Below, piece after piece: positions 13,142 to 25,305 of a stretch of DNA of 64,000 bases (position 1 is the stretch's first letter; the number at the start of each line of letters is the position of its first letter). Below the pieces are notes generated by a model. The model ran no database searches. It was not told where the DNA came from and saw only the letters and a list, made by a program, of their open reading frames with translations. Origin of the DNA: Carya illinoinensis (lineage: Eukaryota; Streptophyta; Magnoliopsida; Fagales; Juglandaceae); contig NC_056752.1 in assembly GCF_018687715.1 (NCBI RefSeq), forward strand, positions 52,298,653-52,362,652. Reading direction: 5' to 3'. Made by a program: the position numbers and the translations under genes.

Positions 13142-16100
13142 TGTAACAGCCCGCTAGAAATTTAATTGTGAAATTTCTATTAACTTTAAGAACCTCGTGA
13201 AAACCCCATAAGTTTTCACGAATCCATTAATCATATAGGTTTTTGTCTAATTACATAGTTAGTGTTATTATTTACTATGGTATCAGAAGTGTGTTTTTGA
13301 TTATTGGAGATAGTTAGAAGTGTCAAAATGTATTATGGTTTGTGCCATTAGACTCGGAGGATTATTTAAAGTCTTATGGCGCAATAAAATTTTTTCATAT
13401 TTTCGGACAAAACGTCTGTTCAAAACTGTAGATATTATTGGATAAAAATAAATATCTTGAGGTAAATTTCGTGAATATTATTGAGTAAAAATATTTTGAG
13501 TTGATAGATATTATTAGATAAAAATATCTTAAGTTGATGTTTTTTTTAGATATTATTGGATAGAATATTATAAGATAATCATTTATAGATTTTTTTTGGG
13601 TAGGAGAAAACTACACTCAACTCTCAAGTCCAGCCTCATCTCTTCCATATCTTATCCACAAATATCTCCAGCCATCCCTCCCCACGAAATTACTTCATTT
13701 ATGCTTTCCATTGAAAGAATACCAAACACTCTCTCTCGGACAGCTTTTAGGAGTTCTTTTGCACACCCATTTCGAAGCTTTTGTAAGTGTTTTATCATAA
13801 AGTCTCCTTCATATAAGTTGTTCCTCTTTGAGTCTAGTTTCCGTAGATGTATTTTTCGTATCATTACATGGTCATTTGGTCGGTCAAAAGTATTTTTAAC
13901 CATAGAAAGGTCATTCTGGGCGTGAATCTGGAGAGTATGTTATAGTTTGGAGTTTTTGACCAAGCTAATGGATAGATATTGGTCCGAAATTTTTATGGAG
14001 TATTGTTAACATGTATATATGACTATTGGTTGAGGATTTTTGCATGATTAAAGGTTTTGATGAAAGATTTTCTTAGATTTAGAAACTTAGAAACTGGAAG
14101 AGGAAAAACAGTTTCTGTTTTGAGAAAGTTTAACTCTTTGGTGGTCTAAACCTATTCTAATGACTTTGATAATTTTATTGGAGGATCCTAAACATCTTAT
14201 ATACATGTTATATTATTATTTTGAAGATATTTGATGTTAGTTTTAAAGATATGAAATTTTATGCAAAGAGATATTTAGATAAGCCAAAGTGTGGATATTC
14301 TTGGCTAAATTAATGTTTTGGTTAATTTCTAACCATGTGATCTTGAATTAGAAGCTTGTATATGTTTTAGGACATCTTTTTAAACCATGTAATGGTTTGG
14401 TTTGAAGATCATATATTTATAAGTCATAGATCAAGAGATTTATCAAAACTAGTTGAGGAAAAAGTTTCTGTTTTTGGACTAAGTGTAAAACCAAAAACTC
14501 CAAATATTATTTTGTGATTTTGGTGACTTTAGTTTGATGATTTAAAAGCATGGTTGATGTTAGGATGATATTATGAATATGTTAGAAGTAAGATTTGATT
14601 TTTGAAATTCTTGGAGATGTTTTGATTTAAGGTCAAAACTTGTGATTCAAGTGCTTGGATCTTTTTACAAAAAAGTTTGGTGTTGATTATTAGCTTTTTC
14701 TAAATGGATGTTTTAAGTATAGTTTTGAACTTAGGATTGGAAGATGTTTGTTGTAAAATTTTGGTTTAAGCATGAGTTTTGAAGTTGGAAGGAATTGCAA
14801 CAAAAATAAAGGGAAATGACCTGTGGATGTTTCGACCATAGTGTGTTCTTCATAGTTGTGTTTTGTTTTAAATTTTTCTGAGTTGATATTTAAGTTTAGG
14901 ACAAGATTTACATGAGGAATGTAAATTTTGGAAACTTTTGGAGTTAGTATGCAAAATCCTTAAGTTATGGGTAAAACGGTCATTTTCCCACATGTAGAGA
15001 GTAAAATGAAAATTTTACTCTTTAAGTTAGTATTTTCCATATTTCAAATTATTAGTGATTTAGTTCTAACTTTTAGAATCACTAATTACAGTTCCTCGTG
15101 ATCGCACTTGAAGTTTTATAAGAAACGCGGAGATCGAGGTAAGTTAGCTTTTAACTTACTAGCAGTCTACTGTGTATGTGTGCTAAGTAAAAGAACTACA
15201 GTGTATGTATGTATGTTATCATATGTGTCATGCCATGTCAAGTTATCATGTAATTGTCTATTATACAAAATTTATTCTGTCATCAATTTTTATCTGTTAC
15301 ATAATGTATTCTGTTATGTATTACTGTACATTACAAGTACGTCATGCTAAGTATGTCATCTATTACATGTAAGTTAAGTCATGTAATATTCTCTGTTGCA
15401 AGTATGTCATGTTAAATATGTTGTCTATTATATGTTATGCCATGTTACGAAATGTTTCTATCTCAAGTTGGTCATGTATTCTAAGTTATGTTCAAGTCAC
15501 GTTATGTTACGTCAGGACTTCAGTCCTTTCGTATTCCAGTCACATTTCATCTTGAGTACATTATGATGTGTAGAATACATGGGGCCACAACAACTGTGGA
15601 GTATGTATTTAACTACAAATGTGATGCGTAAAATACATGGGGCCACAACAACTGTGGAGTATGTATTTTTCATGTTAAGTCAAGTTTGTGTAGAATACAT
15701 GGGGCCACAACAATTGTGGAGTATGTATTTTTAAATGTTAAGTCAAGTTGTGTAGAATACATGGGGCCACAACAACTGTGGAGTATGTATTTAACTACAA
15801 ATGTGATGCGTAAAATACATGGGGCCACAACAACTGTGGAGTATGTATTTTTCATGTTAAGTCAAGTTTGTGTAGAATACATGGGGCCACAACAACTGTG
15901 GAGTATGTATTTTTAATGTTAAGTCAAGTTTGTGAAGAATACATGGGGCCACAACAACTGTGGAGTATGTATTTACACGTAGAATACATGGGGCCACAAC
16001 AACTGTGGAGTATGTATTTTTCATGTTAATTCAAGTTTCAGAGCAAGTTCATGCTAAGTCAAGTTCACTTCATGATTCAATTTAAGCTATGTCAATTATG

Positions 16101-16677
16101 CTATGTTGTACACTAAGTTATGCTTTAATTACTTATGAATTTGATTATGCATTTATGCTTTTACTGTCATCCATGCATCATTAGTCTGTATGGAAGTTTT
16201 TTGTTAACTTGCTGAGATTTGTAATCAAATCTCACTGTGGTAGTCCCAACTACCATTCCCCCCGAATGGTAGATCTTGTTACAGGACCTGAAGGAAGATC
16301 AGGAGCTGACCAACTAGGTACAGTCGACTGAACGACGGTGCGTCGTTAAGGTTAATATAGTAGTTAAATTACTACTTGTACGATGGAGTTGCATCTCCAG
16401 TACTTTTAGATCATAACTATTTTGGAATAGTTCTGTGATCTTAGTTATTCAATGTATCTTTATATATGAAGTATGTTTTAAGTATTTGGGATATTTTAAT
16501 TTGGTGCATAGTATTGCTAAAAAAAAAAAATTATCCGCTGCGAATATTACATAATGTTAGATGCATGTTAGGATTATTGCATCTTATATGTCATGAACGG
16601 GGGCAGGTAACCTTGTGTTGCATGTCTCGACGCTTCAAATGTCCGTCCAATCCCAAACGGAATTTGGGGGCGTCACA
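13142..16677 (+). mobile_element. solo LTR, ~3.5 kb, probably Gypsy, nested in the LARD-like element
   Basis: The block starts TGTAACAGCCCG and ends GGGGGCGTCACA, termini typical of long plant Gypsy LTRs. Flanking pentamers are ACTTG (13137-13141) and GCTTG (16678-16682), a 4-of-5 match consistent with an aged target duplication. The host element's interior resumes on both sides. No coding sequence, primer-binding site or second LTR is present, so this is a solo LTR left by unequal recombination. It contains the hairpin repeat array at 15567-16033. Gypsy assignment is inferred from the termini and length. Confidence 0.75.
15567..16033 (+). repeat. eight-copy hairpin-forming tandem array inside the solo LTR
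   Basis: Each unit contains AATACAT then GGGG, CCACA, ACAAC, TGTGG, AGT and ATGTATT, so two nested inverted pairs (AATACAT/ATGTATT and CCACA/TGTGG) surround a short loop. Unit starts are 15574, 15632, 15694, 15756, 15814, 15876, 15938 and 15983. Spacings of 58, 62, 62, 58, 62, 62 and 45 show a higher-order 182-bp repeat of three units. Arms and loop are nearly invariant, while the spacers alternate between an AACTACAAATGTGATGC type and a CATGTTAAGTCAAGTT type. Confidence 0.93.
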
Positions 16678-18652
16678 GCTTGACTATACTACAAAAGCCA
16701 AAATGAATAGCGTAGATAATTTTCAATCACAACTGTGAAATTTGTACAACTAAATGATCCCGTTAGAGTGTAGCGAGGTTTGAGGCGTGCCACAAAGGCC
16801 TATGAGCAGTCATGTTTCGGCGATAACGAAAGTCCGAGGTGTCCACATACATGTTAACACCAAAAAGTTTCTTTTAGTGGAAACATATTAAGACATCCGA
16901 GTGGTACCCAACCTTAGTTTTGTAGTCGGTGTTTCACACCACAAGAATCAATTATGTCAGTAAAAATAAAATTCACATAAAATTTAGAAAGAGACAAACC
17001 GAGGTGTTTCAGTAATTGTAGCCAATTATTCTTTTACTAAAATTGCCTACTGTAGGTTGTTTTCTCTTCTCTTCCTCGCTCTTCTTCTCTCCTTCCTTCT
17101 TTTCTTTTCTTATTTCTTTTCTTTTCTCTTTTCTCTTTTGTTTTTAGTTTGTCCGGCATACATTGTGCAGCTTTGATCACTTGGGTTGACCGTTGCTTAG
17201 GACGTGTGACCATCACTGCATCCCTCTTGGCCATGTAATTTATTGGGCAGATAGTCTCAACATTTATGCTAAGGGTGTTCATATCCGGGTCCATCGCTAT
17301 GGAGTTGTGGTCGGAGAAATAGGTGAGATGCTTTGGGCAAGACATTGGAGGCTGAGACATTGGAGGCTAAGACGTGTGACTGCCCACTGCATACATGTGG
17401 TCAAGATGGGTAATTGCGTGGCCCGAACGAGTTTGTAACCGAGCATGTAGTTGAGTCCGTGAAAGGTTGGCGAGGAACTCACAGCTATCGAGGAGTTTAA
17501 GTTGTGACCAAGAAGTGTGATGCAATGTAACTTGGCCGAGGAGGGTGTGCTTGCCACAATGTGGTTGAGCAGGTGAGGCTGTGTCACTCATCCCATGGGT
17601 GTGGAGGCGTGACGAGTAGGGAGGTTTCCCATCGGCATTTTCTATGGTTGAGGAACACTATGCCGACGGGGTGGTGGCCGTTGGAGGACCTTAGAGTCCG
17701 TAGGCAGCCAGTGAAGTGATCACCTTGCATGCGTATCCCCAGCACACAAAGCATGTTGCCCCTGTGGACGAAGGTCACTGTAGTAGCGGTAGAAATCACC
17801 AACAGCTAAATTGTGATTGCCAATGGGACAAGGGGCTCACGCCAATTCGCCATGAGCTTTTCATCAGTTTACATGCACTAGATGCGGGGCTGTAGGCCAC
17901 CTCGTGTCCACCATAATTGGCAGGGACCACCTTTGAGCCGGCAAAAGACACCAACAGTCTCAATGGTGACCATCGGTGGGGACAGGGGAAATCACAACAG
18001 TTTGCTATGAGCACGTTACGTGTTCAAGTCGTGCAAGGACATGGGCCACTGTTGGCCAGCTTCGGTGGTCTAGACCACTCAAGAGAGGACAGACAATGCA
18101 GGCAGCCACATGATGGCAGCCGGCACTCTCCCCTTGTCACGCCATGGGTGGGTCGAGTAGTTTTGGTCACGTGCAATGCAAGGTGCACAAGGGGTGCACT
18201 GTTCATGGCCCTGCCGGACGAGGGCCACCGTGGTAGAGCCAGAAACTACCAACGATTCAAGTGGTGATTGCTAGCGGGTCAATCAGGCTAGCAGGGGGTC
18301 ACCGTGAGCCTCTGGGTGCACCACAACAATGTGCACCCATGGTGCACTGTTTGTGCGTAGAGTGCATTTAAGTGAACAGTACTCCCCCCTCTTTTTGCCT
18401 AGTGCTCCCAAAGTGCGTTGAGTATTTGTAACTTAGGTGGCGAGTAAGTCGGATTATGCCTCAGTGAGAAAATTTTCACTCACCCTTTTGTTTACAATAG
18501 TGTTGTTAATAAAAATAAAAATTTGAAAGGCCGATAATACTTATTTGGAAGAATTTAATCTGCTTGTTTGATGATTATTTAGCTTCCCAGAAAATCGTCA
18601 TTTTCCCACTTCCGATGTAGAAAGTAAATCAGATCCTATAGACAATGCCAAT
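16678..18652. repeat. right interior of the LARD-like element with diverged internal duplication
   Basis: This GC-richer stretch has no recognisable protein. Segments near 17757-17845 and 18207-18310 resemble each other (GGACGAnGGnCACnGTnGTAG followed by GTGATTGC). This suggests an old internal duplication with a period of about 450 bp. Short ORFs here change frame and show no family motif. Confidence 0.5.
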
Positions 18653-19244
18653 TGTTCACACCTAAAAATAACGCAATAAGTCGAAAAGGGCGAAAGAGTC
18701 ATCCCCGGCCAGTTGAGACAGTTCGAACCTCAATTATTGTGATTTGGAGCCCACGCTAGTGTTTAGGTGCGGCTATATGGTGCCCCATCCATGGCAGTGA
18801 ATAGAAATGAATGCATGGAAAATAAAGATAGTGAGACACATAAATTTATACAGTTTGATGTAATTTACAGTCTCTCATAGTCTCTTATCCTCACTATATA
18901 ATGGAGATCAGAGATCTATTTTCTGATGGTGACCTTATCGTTGGTGCTCCAATCGTGAGGTTGAAGAAGCACCCCCCGAGAAAGTTGAAGTCTAGATTGA
19001 AAAATCATCCGGAAGATGCCCCCGTGAAGTGGTCTAGTCTTTTTCCTTTATCCTATGTCTATTTTCTTCTTTACATTACATCTCCTCTCATTTATGTCAC
19101 ATATTCTCTTTTGTTTCGAACAACTTTTCTTTCATTAGCATTTTGTCACCTCATTCATTTTCTCTTTCTTTCCTCCAGATGAGACTCTATACATTAGGCT
19201 GAGTTGGAGATCCATTATAAGCTTGTGGTATTTTATCCCCTCCA
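18653..19244. repeat. right LTR of the non-coding element (592 bp)
   Basis: Same-orientation partner of 11542-12054, about 80 bp longer because of indels. It starts TGTTCACACC, ends CCCCTCCA and is followed directly by the ATATG target duplication. The ORF at 18901-19182 is LTR sequence read by chance. Confidence 0.8.
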
Positions 19245-21688
19245 ATATGAATAAAAATTGAAGATAGAAACATGTACAATTTGGCCTTTATCTTACATTA
19301 ATTGACGTATATTTTAATTAACTTTATAGATTGATTAATTAAATAAAAATCATTTAGAGTAACAAACTGTAATTGGTATGATTGTAAAGAAACACCGATA
19401 TTTTTTTAGATGAGTTTTGTCACGTACAAATAAAGTCACGTATTATATGTGCACTAATACTGATTCTTTCATATTTAAAATTTAAATCAGTACTATTTTT
19501 AATAAAATTTATTTTTTAATTAATTATATTAAATTAATACATATATTAATGCGCCTTTATAGTTATAACTAGATATTTTACACCGGGGATCAAACAAAGA
19601 AAGAAGTTATGGACGAAAACTTGCCGCATCTTAAAAAGTTAATGACAAGATGTGCAATTCGAAGAAAACCATGTTTTGGATGATTCATTCAAGTTGTGCC
19701 AAAAAGTGGACGGTAGGTGATGGGACCATATGCTGAGAGTGATGACACATGTATACATTTTCTCATGACACAAACGTTACGATTTTATCAAATCTAGTCA
19801 TACAATTGAAGGATAACACTTTGAATCCACAAGTCAACCACATAATGAAATAAATACGAACCAAAAATGGAATAGTCAAATTTGAAATGATAAATATAAT
19901 TTATCTAAAATAATATAAAGTAAAAAAAAAAAGTGAAATCTTGAAAAAAAAAATGCACATACGAGTCCCACAGGCCACGGGCCTTTTTTACATAGTTGGG
20001 CCAAGAAATGGGACAAAATCCACGGGATATAGCCCACACCCTACAAAGTATCAATAAGCTCATTATGTATCAGTACATTAGTCTCAATAATAAAAGTCAT
20101 GGTTCAGTGGCCCATAATAAAAATCGTGGATTTATTTTTTAAAAGGCTTTAGTCAAAGTAATTTTGCTTTGTTTGGCAGGAAAACAAAATGGGAAATAAA
20201 ACATAAAGTACGTGGAAATGTAGAAGCCAAACAACCGAATAAGATAATTCAGACAATAAAATTAGAAATCCATTTCCCTGCACTGAAAACGTGGGTTCGA
20301 TCTCTGTCTTTATCTGTTTCATGACGTTTAACAAGCAAATTGCAAATTGTTCGTATTCTTCCCAGATCAGTAGAAATAGTGAGAGGCCGAAAAGAATCTT
20401 CTAATAAGAGAACAGACTCACTACTAGTTGGGTCCTAGAACTCATTAGAACCACCATCAATTTAAAGAATATATGTATGTGTGTGTGTGTGAGGAGGAAG
20501 GGGACACAGTTTGCCTCGTTTTGATGTACAGGATCGAAGCCAGGCCAGCAGTCACTTGTTTTTTTTTTTTTTCCTTTTCCAAGGCATTCTTTGGTTTTAC
20601 TTGGTTTTTTCTACGGCAATCTGTTAGTTAATAATTACTTGGGTTTGTCGCAAAAGCCATCGTGCATTGCCATTGACGTTATCTGGATCGAGAACTGTAG
20701 GTAAAAGGCATAATCTTTTTATGTTTAATATTAATGTTACCTAGTCGTGCAGTAATTTTTTTTTTTTTAAAAAAAGAGATTTATTATATATTAAAAATTA
20801 ATTTTTTATATAAACCTGTATTAATTTATTTTAAAATAATTATGTAATGTTTACAAACTCTTAACTATAAATATCACTTAAAAAAAACTCTATTCTTAAA
20901 ACATAATTTTGAAATGAGCATGAAAATAATTTTGTGTCTACTACCGTCTACCGTCGGTATTGTAAAATAGACAAAAAAAAAATTCCTTTGTTGCATTTTA
21001 CCGGTCAGTGGGAAGAAGTAGTATCTTGGAAGAGAGGAAAGGTCGTCTGCTTGAAAAGTTACTAGTAATGTATATCAATCAATCAGCCGCATATGTATCT
21101 GGGCAAGACCAGGTTCTGTGACTTGGGACTGTTTGAAATTGGGTAAACTTTTTGACCGTGAGCCTTTAGAGTCGGAACCCTGGCAAGCTACTCTTGAATG
21201 ACTGATTGATATGTCATCTCCGATAGAACGACAGTGATAGTTCTTAGCCGTTTTGTTCAGGTTTAACTTACTACTGAGTATTTAATTGTTGATAAAACGA
21301 CACCTCTAATATATATATTTATATGTCTTTTCTGACTGAGCAAGTGACAACTCGAAGAGAAAAGGCAGTTATTACTTAGGAACTAAAAGCTGATAGGCTT
21401 TCGTACTTTTACATTTACATGAGAATCAGAAATTCAGTACTGCAAAACTAATGAGGGTTCATTCGCATTCAAAGCCACGGCCGCGCATGCATTATTCCAA
21501 AACAGATAACAACTCTATGTATTGGAAATGGGTGAGCAGGTGACCGTAGAAAGATAACCCCCACCTCTAATTTCTTCGCCGGTCTCTCACATGTACTACA
21601 ATGTTTTAGAGGGTTAGCTTGGTTTTTAGCAAAGAACCTGAAACAGAAAGGCGGCACTGAAATAACCCTCGTTATTTATGGCATGCTT
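19245..21688. other. intergenic DNA between the LARD-like element and the AHP6-type gene
   Basis: AT-rich, with poly-A/T runs and a short TG microsatellite near 20475-20490. No protein family or RNA gene recognised. The part nearest 21688 should include the 3' untranslated region of the AHP6-type gene. Confidence 0.5.
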
Positions 21689-22905
21689 TTAGTTTTGCAT
21701 TGGGTACCTCACACCAGCTGCCAAAACACGTTGCTGTTCAATCTGCAACATGAAAGGACCATCATGGCGTTTGACTTTCGTATTCAATGGAGGAGGTAAG
21801 ATGAAGAAAAGATTGAGAGATTATAATGCAAAAGAAAAGGAAAAGGGAGTTTGTGGTTGTGGATGTACTTGGAACAGTTCGTGCAACTTGTTTTTGAGGT
21901 AGCAATACTCATGCTCTAGCAGCTCCAAAGCTCTCAAACACCTGAAGACAAAAAATCCCAAATTGTAAAAATTCTCTAGCAGCATTTGCAGCGCTAACTC
22001 TCTACTCTCTAGGAGTAAATATCCAAAAAAGCAACGCTTTGTCGTGCACTCCTCTCACTACAGGGAGAGAGAGAGGGTGGCAAAAAAGTGAAAGGGAAAG
22101 GTGCGAAAGCACGAGTCCAGAGGAGGAAAGGGCGCACCCACCCGGCACGGTTGTTCTGTTCAGAAGCAGCGCGAAAGGCGACGCAAACGTTTCTGACTCT
22201 TTTGGCACCTATGCTCGAGCTGCTACCCATAAACTGATTCAAATGGATTCCCATTTTCTTGTAGTCCGGGAAGTCCCTCTCCATCCTGTCGCATCACAAA
22301 GACAAACGCAATAACCAATTTAACCCCATTATAATAATCAGAACAAAACAAACGTTAAAATTCAAATACCTTTTACCATAACCCGTTTGGGCAAAACCAA
22401 ATGTTGCTTGTGTAAGTGTGGGTGCGTGCGTGTGTAAGATATAGAGAAGGACTCACAGCAGTCCTCTGAGGTTTCTTAAGAGCTTCTCAGACTCATGAAA
22501 ATAGATGTTAACAACCTCACAGACAAAGTTCGGAGAGGTCTCATCTTGAAGCTGCTGAAGCTGCAAGAATTGCTCATCCAGCACACCCTGCAAAAACAAA
22601 CCACCTGCAACCGTTATATATCTTCCATACACGACCGAAGTACCATAGATATAGAACTCGAAAAAGCAATCAAAATTGTAGCTCTTTGCTTGACAAAAGT
22701 ATGCAATATATAGAAATGGAGATTTCAGTCTGCTTTTTATCATTTTCCCCGCAGAGTTTGAGAATTCAAGTGATATATACTGGCATTGGAACGACAATAA
22801 CTGAAAGAAAATCATCAAAGAAACGAGAAAGATTACCTGGTGGAAGAGTAAGGCGAGCAAACGATTCATGTCGGCCCGCAACCGATCCGCACCCAACCCA
22901 AGCAT
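21689..22905 (-). CDS. AHP6: AHP6-type pseudo-histidine-containing phosphotransfer protein
   Basis: Five coding exons (22837-22905, 22457-22587, 22142-22285, 21869-21941, 21689-21742) join with GT-AG introns and consistent phases into 156 residues, matching the usual length. HPt proteins pass phosphate from cytokinin receptor kinases to response regulators. Here the phospho-accepting His of the HQ.KGSSSS motif is Asn (HLNQFMGSSSS, Asn83). That is the hallmark of AHP6, an inhibitor of cytokinin signalling that competes with true HPts. Further family blocks are GVLDEQFLQLQQLQDE, RVRNVCVAFR, LEHEYCYLKNKLHELF and the C-terminal AAGVRYPM. A soluble nucleocytoplasmic protein is inferred. The closest remembered relative is At1g80100. 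Intron 1 (22588-22836) is 249 bp, in frame and stop-free. Confidence 0.96.
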
Positions 22906-23090
22906 CCAAATAGGAAGACCCGTCTTGGCTAATCACTCTTGAACCCGAAAACAACAATAATGAAGTAGCTAGCTAGCTTGGCTTTCAATCCCCTACTGAG
23001 AGATTTTTGGTTTCTTTTCTTCCTTCACTTGCTTCGGGGTTTAGGGTTTTGTGTACTTCAGGAGCGCGAATACAACCTGGTCGTGACAAC

Positions 23091-23099
23091 TATTTAAAG
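23091..23099 (-). promoter_or_regulatory. candidate TATA box of the AHP6-type gene
   Basis: On the minus strand this reads CTTTAAATA, about 190 bp upstream of the start codon. The intervening leader is pyrimidine-rich on the minus strand and includes an AAACCCTAAACC-type motif. The assignment is positional only. Confidence 0.35.
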
Positions 23100-25091
23100 G
23101 CAAGCGGTGGCCTGGACCCCACCGTTGCAACAGCTAGCCCGAAAGAATCCTCCCAAAAGTCACCATAAAGACTATTTTTACACGCACCAAAAGTTTTGGG
23201 CACTTCTTACTTGTTTTTTTATGAGTGATACAGTCATACTTGTTATTTTTTTAAAGAGAGTAATTAGCTATATTAGTAAAAATTAAATTTTTTTTTACGT
23301 ATATCTTATATTTATTTAATTTTAAAAAAATAAATTTGCGATGTTTACAAATTATATGACTGTTAATATAATTTTCCTTTTTTTTAATAATACTTTTATT
23401 ATTACATACGCTAGATGAATGTATCTGTATGGAGGGAGATTACTTGCTTATCTTGTGGTGCCAACAAAGGTGCATGGCATGTGAGTTTTATTCATACATA
23501 AGTTATACTACCCATCGTCCCATACTAAATATTATATATATATTTCATTTTATATATTATATTTTTTATTTTATTTTTATTAAACTAATTAAATTGTTTT
23601 AGTTATCATTCATATATTATATACTTGTTTTGAAAAAAATTAAAATAAATATAAGATGTGACATATAAAATACTGAGTAGAATTATTGTTTCAAGAGATG
23701 TTAAAAAAAAAAAAAAAAAAGAGTAGAGTTTTTGTAAGATTGAAGAAGAGGAGTGTCACGCACGAGACTGAGAGTGGGTTGGAATAAATTAGAAAATGGG
23801 GAGGGCGTGCAGTTTGGAACTTATCGAGGTGAATGCGGGGTATCTACCGGACCAGCCTACAAACCACACTTCTCTCCGAACTGGAATAAGCTGAAGGGGA
23901 TGGTCTTTACCTGCTGTCCCCGTAACCGGTCACCTCGCGTGCTGTCTGTTTCTGACAGAGCGGGGCGGCGTTGTGCCCTCACTCCCACCCGACAACTGCC
24001 TGTAACCGGCGATTGTCAGTCACTTCACCTCACCTTAAATTGATATAGAAGAAAATATGAAACAATTCCTTTAAAAAAAACAAAACAAAAACTGCACAGA
24101 ACCTTTTTAACTTTTTTTTTTATTATTTAAAAAAAAAAAAAAACTGTCTCGCTTTCTTTATTACACTCTGCCAAGCACATCCTCTGCTTCACCTTTTCTG
24201 CCTTCACTTCATTTTTATTTTATTTTGGGTCTCTCTCTTTGTTCAGAGAACAATGTTTGCATTCGTTTTTTACGGTTATGGCAGAGCCTGGTGTGAGCCT
24301 GCATTGAAGTTTGGGGAGGAATAGAGCGCCCGGTAAAGGCTCTGGGTGGAGGTGGCGGTGACATGCTACCTACACATGAAGTCATCTTGACACGTGGCAA
24401 AATGGGTAATGCCTTTTAGTCTTTTTATTTTTGTGTGGGTGGAGGAGGATACTTGAAACGATAATCATGTTATCATTCCTAAGTTCGTCTCAATTTAAAC
24501 GTTCATATATATATTTTTTAAAATTTTTATTTAATGATTACATAAGTTTTCTTTTCTAATCTAATAATTAAATAAGTTACTATTAATGTATTGATTTTTT
24601 TAATATTAATAAATTTTTTAAAAGTACGATTTACACTAAATAGCATAGCCGATGGGCAAATTTAGATGGCATAGAGCACAATAAATTATTGTATTAGCTA
24701 TAAATTGACAAGTCACGATTATCCTTATAAAAAATTAAACTTTACGTAAATAATAAAAAAAAAATCTTCTTTATTAATAAAATTTATATTTTTATAAAAA
24801 AATTTATATAAAAGTTATAATTATTTAGAACTTATAACTAACATTAGTTTAACACTTTTCAACTTGAAATTGATGATGATAGGACTTCTCAAAAGGGATG
24901 GTGGGAGGTATAATATGTATTACTGCACAAATCATTCAGTATCTCATTACATAATCAGTACGGTATTAGGTCACCCAGGAACATTAACGTTGTCTCCCTA
25001 CTTGTTGCTAACTTGCAATATGTATTATTGCACAAATCATTAAGGTATCTCGTTGCAATATGTATTATTTTAACTAGCTTCTTTTATTATT

Positions 25092-25305
25092 AGGTTATGC
25101 TTAGTTACTGAGATTTTTCAGATAAAAATTTTGAGTTTTAAAATTAAATATTATATTTTAATATTATTATTATTTTAAGATTTGAAAAATTACAAAAAAA
25201 ATAAATTGTTTATTATATTTTATATGAAAATTTGATAAACTGTAATTATGAGATGACAATTTTACATTTAAGATAAAAATTCTTTATGGCCAAACAGTAC
25301 CTAAG
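25092..25305. mobile_element. MITE family A copy, ~210 bp
   Basis: Ends are inverted (TTAGGTTATGCTTAG... and ...CCAAACAGTACCTAA). The core TTTTAATATTATTATTATTTTAAGATTTGAAAAATT is shared with copies near 51691, 55340 (opposite orientation) and 56205. AT-rich and non-coding. Confidence 0.6.

Larger units (their letters stand above)
11542..19244. mobile_element. non-coding LTR retrotransposon (LARD-like) with a nested solo LTR
   Basis: Two same-orientation repeats (11542-12054 and 18653-19244) begin TG and end CA. They are flanked by an identical pentamer, ATATG, at 11537-11541 and 19245-19249, exactly the target duplication expected of an LTR element. The interior has no gag or pol similarity. 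It is moderately GC-rich with degenerate tandem repeats, and contains a second insertion at 13142-16677. Removing that insertion leaves about 4.2 kb. The orientation is unclear, because neither a convincing primer-binding site nor a polypurine tract is visible. The LTRs are clearly diverged, with several indels, so the insertion is old. Confidence 0.82.

Noticed and set aside
15686..15916. ORF across the hairpin array (76 codons, and an antisense 61-codon ORF)
   Set aside because: It only reflects repetition of a stop-free unit; different units change frame and there is no start or splice context.
15567..16033. CRISPR-like regularly spaced repeats
   Set aside because: The spacers are themselves repeated and related, the host is a plant nucleus, there are no cas genes, and the array lies inside an LTR with a target duplication.
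17037..18267. Overlapping ORFs on both strands in the GC-richer interior of the LARD-like element
   Set aside because: No family motif, frames change frequently, and the region has internal repeats; ORFs here follow from base composition.
18901..19182. 93-codon ORF as a possible gene
   Set aside because: It lies within the right LTR of the non-coding element and is not conserved in the left LTR.
23753..24043. 96-codon ORF in a GC-richer island upstream of the AHP6-type gene
   Set aside because: No recognisable domain, no splice structure and no supporting neighbour; treated as chance.
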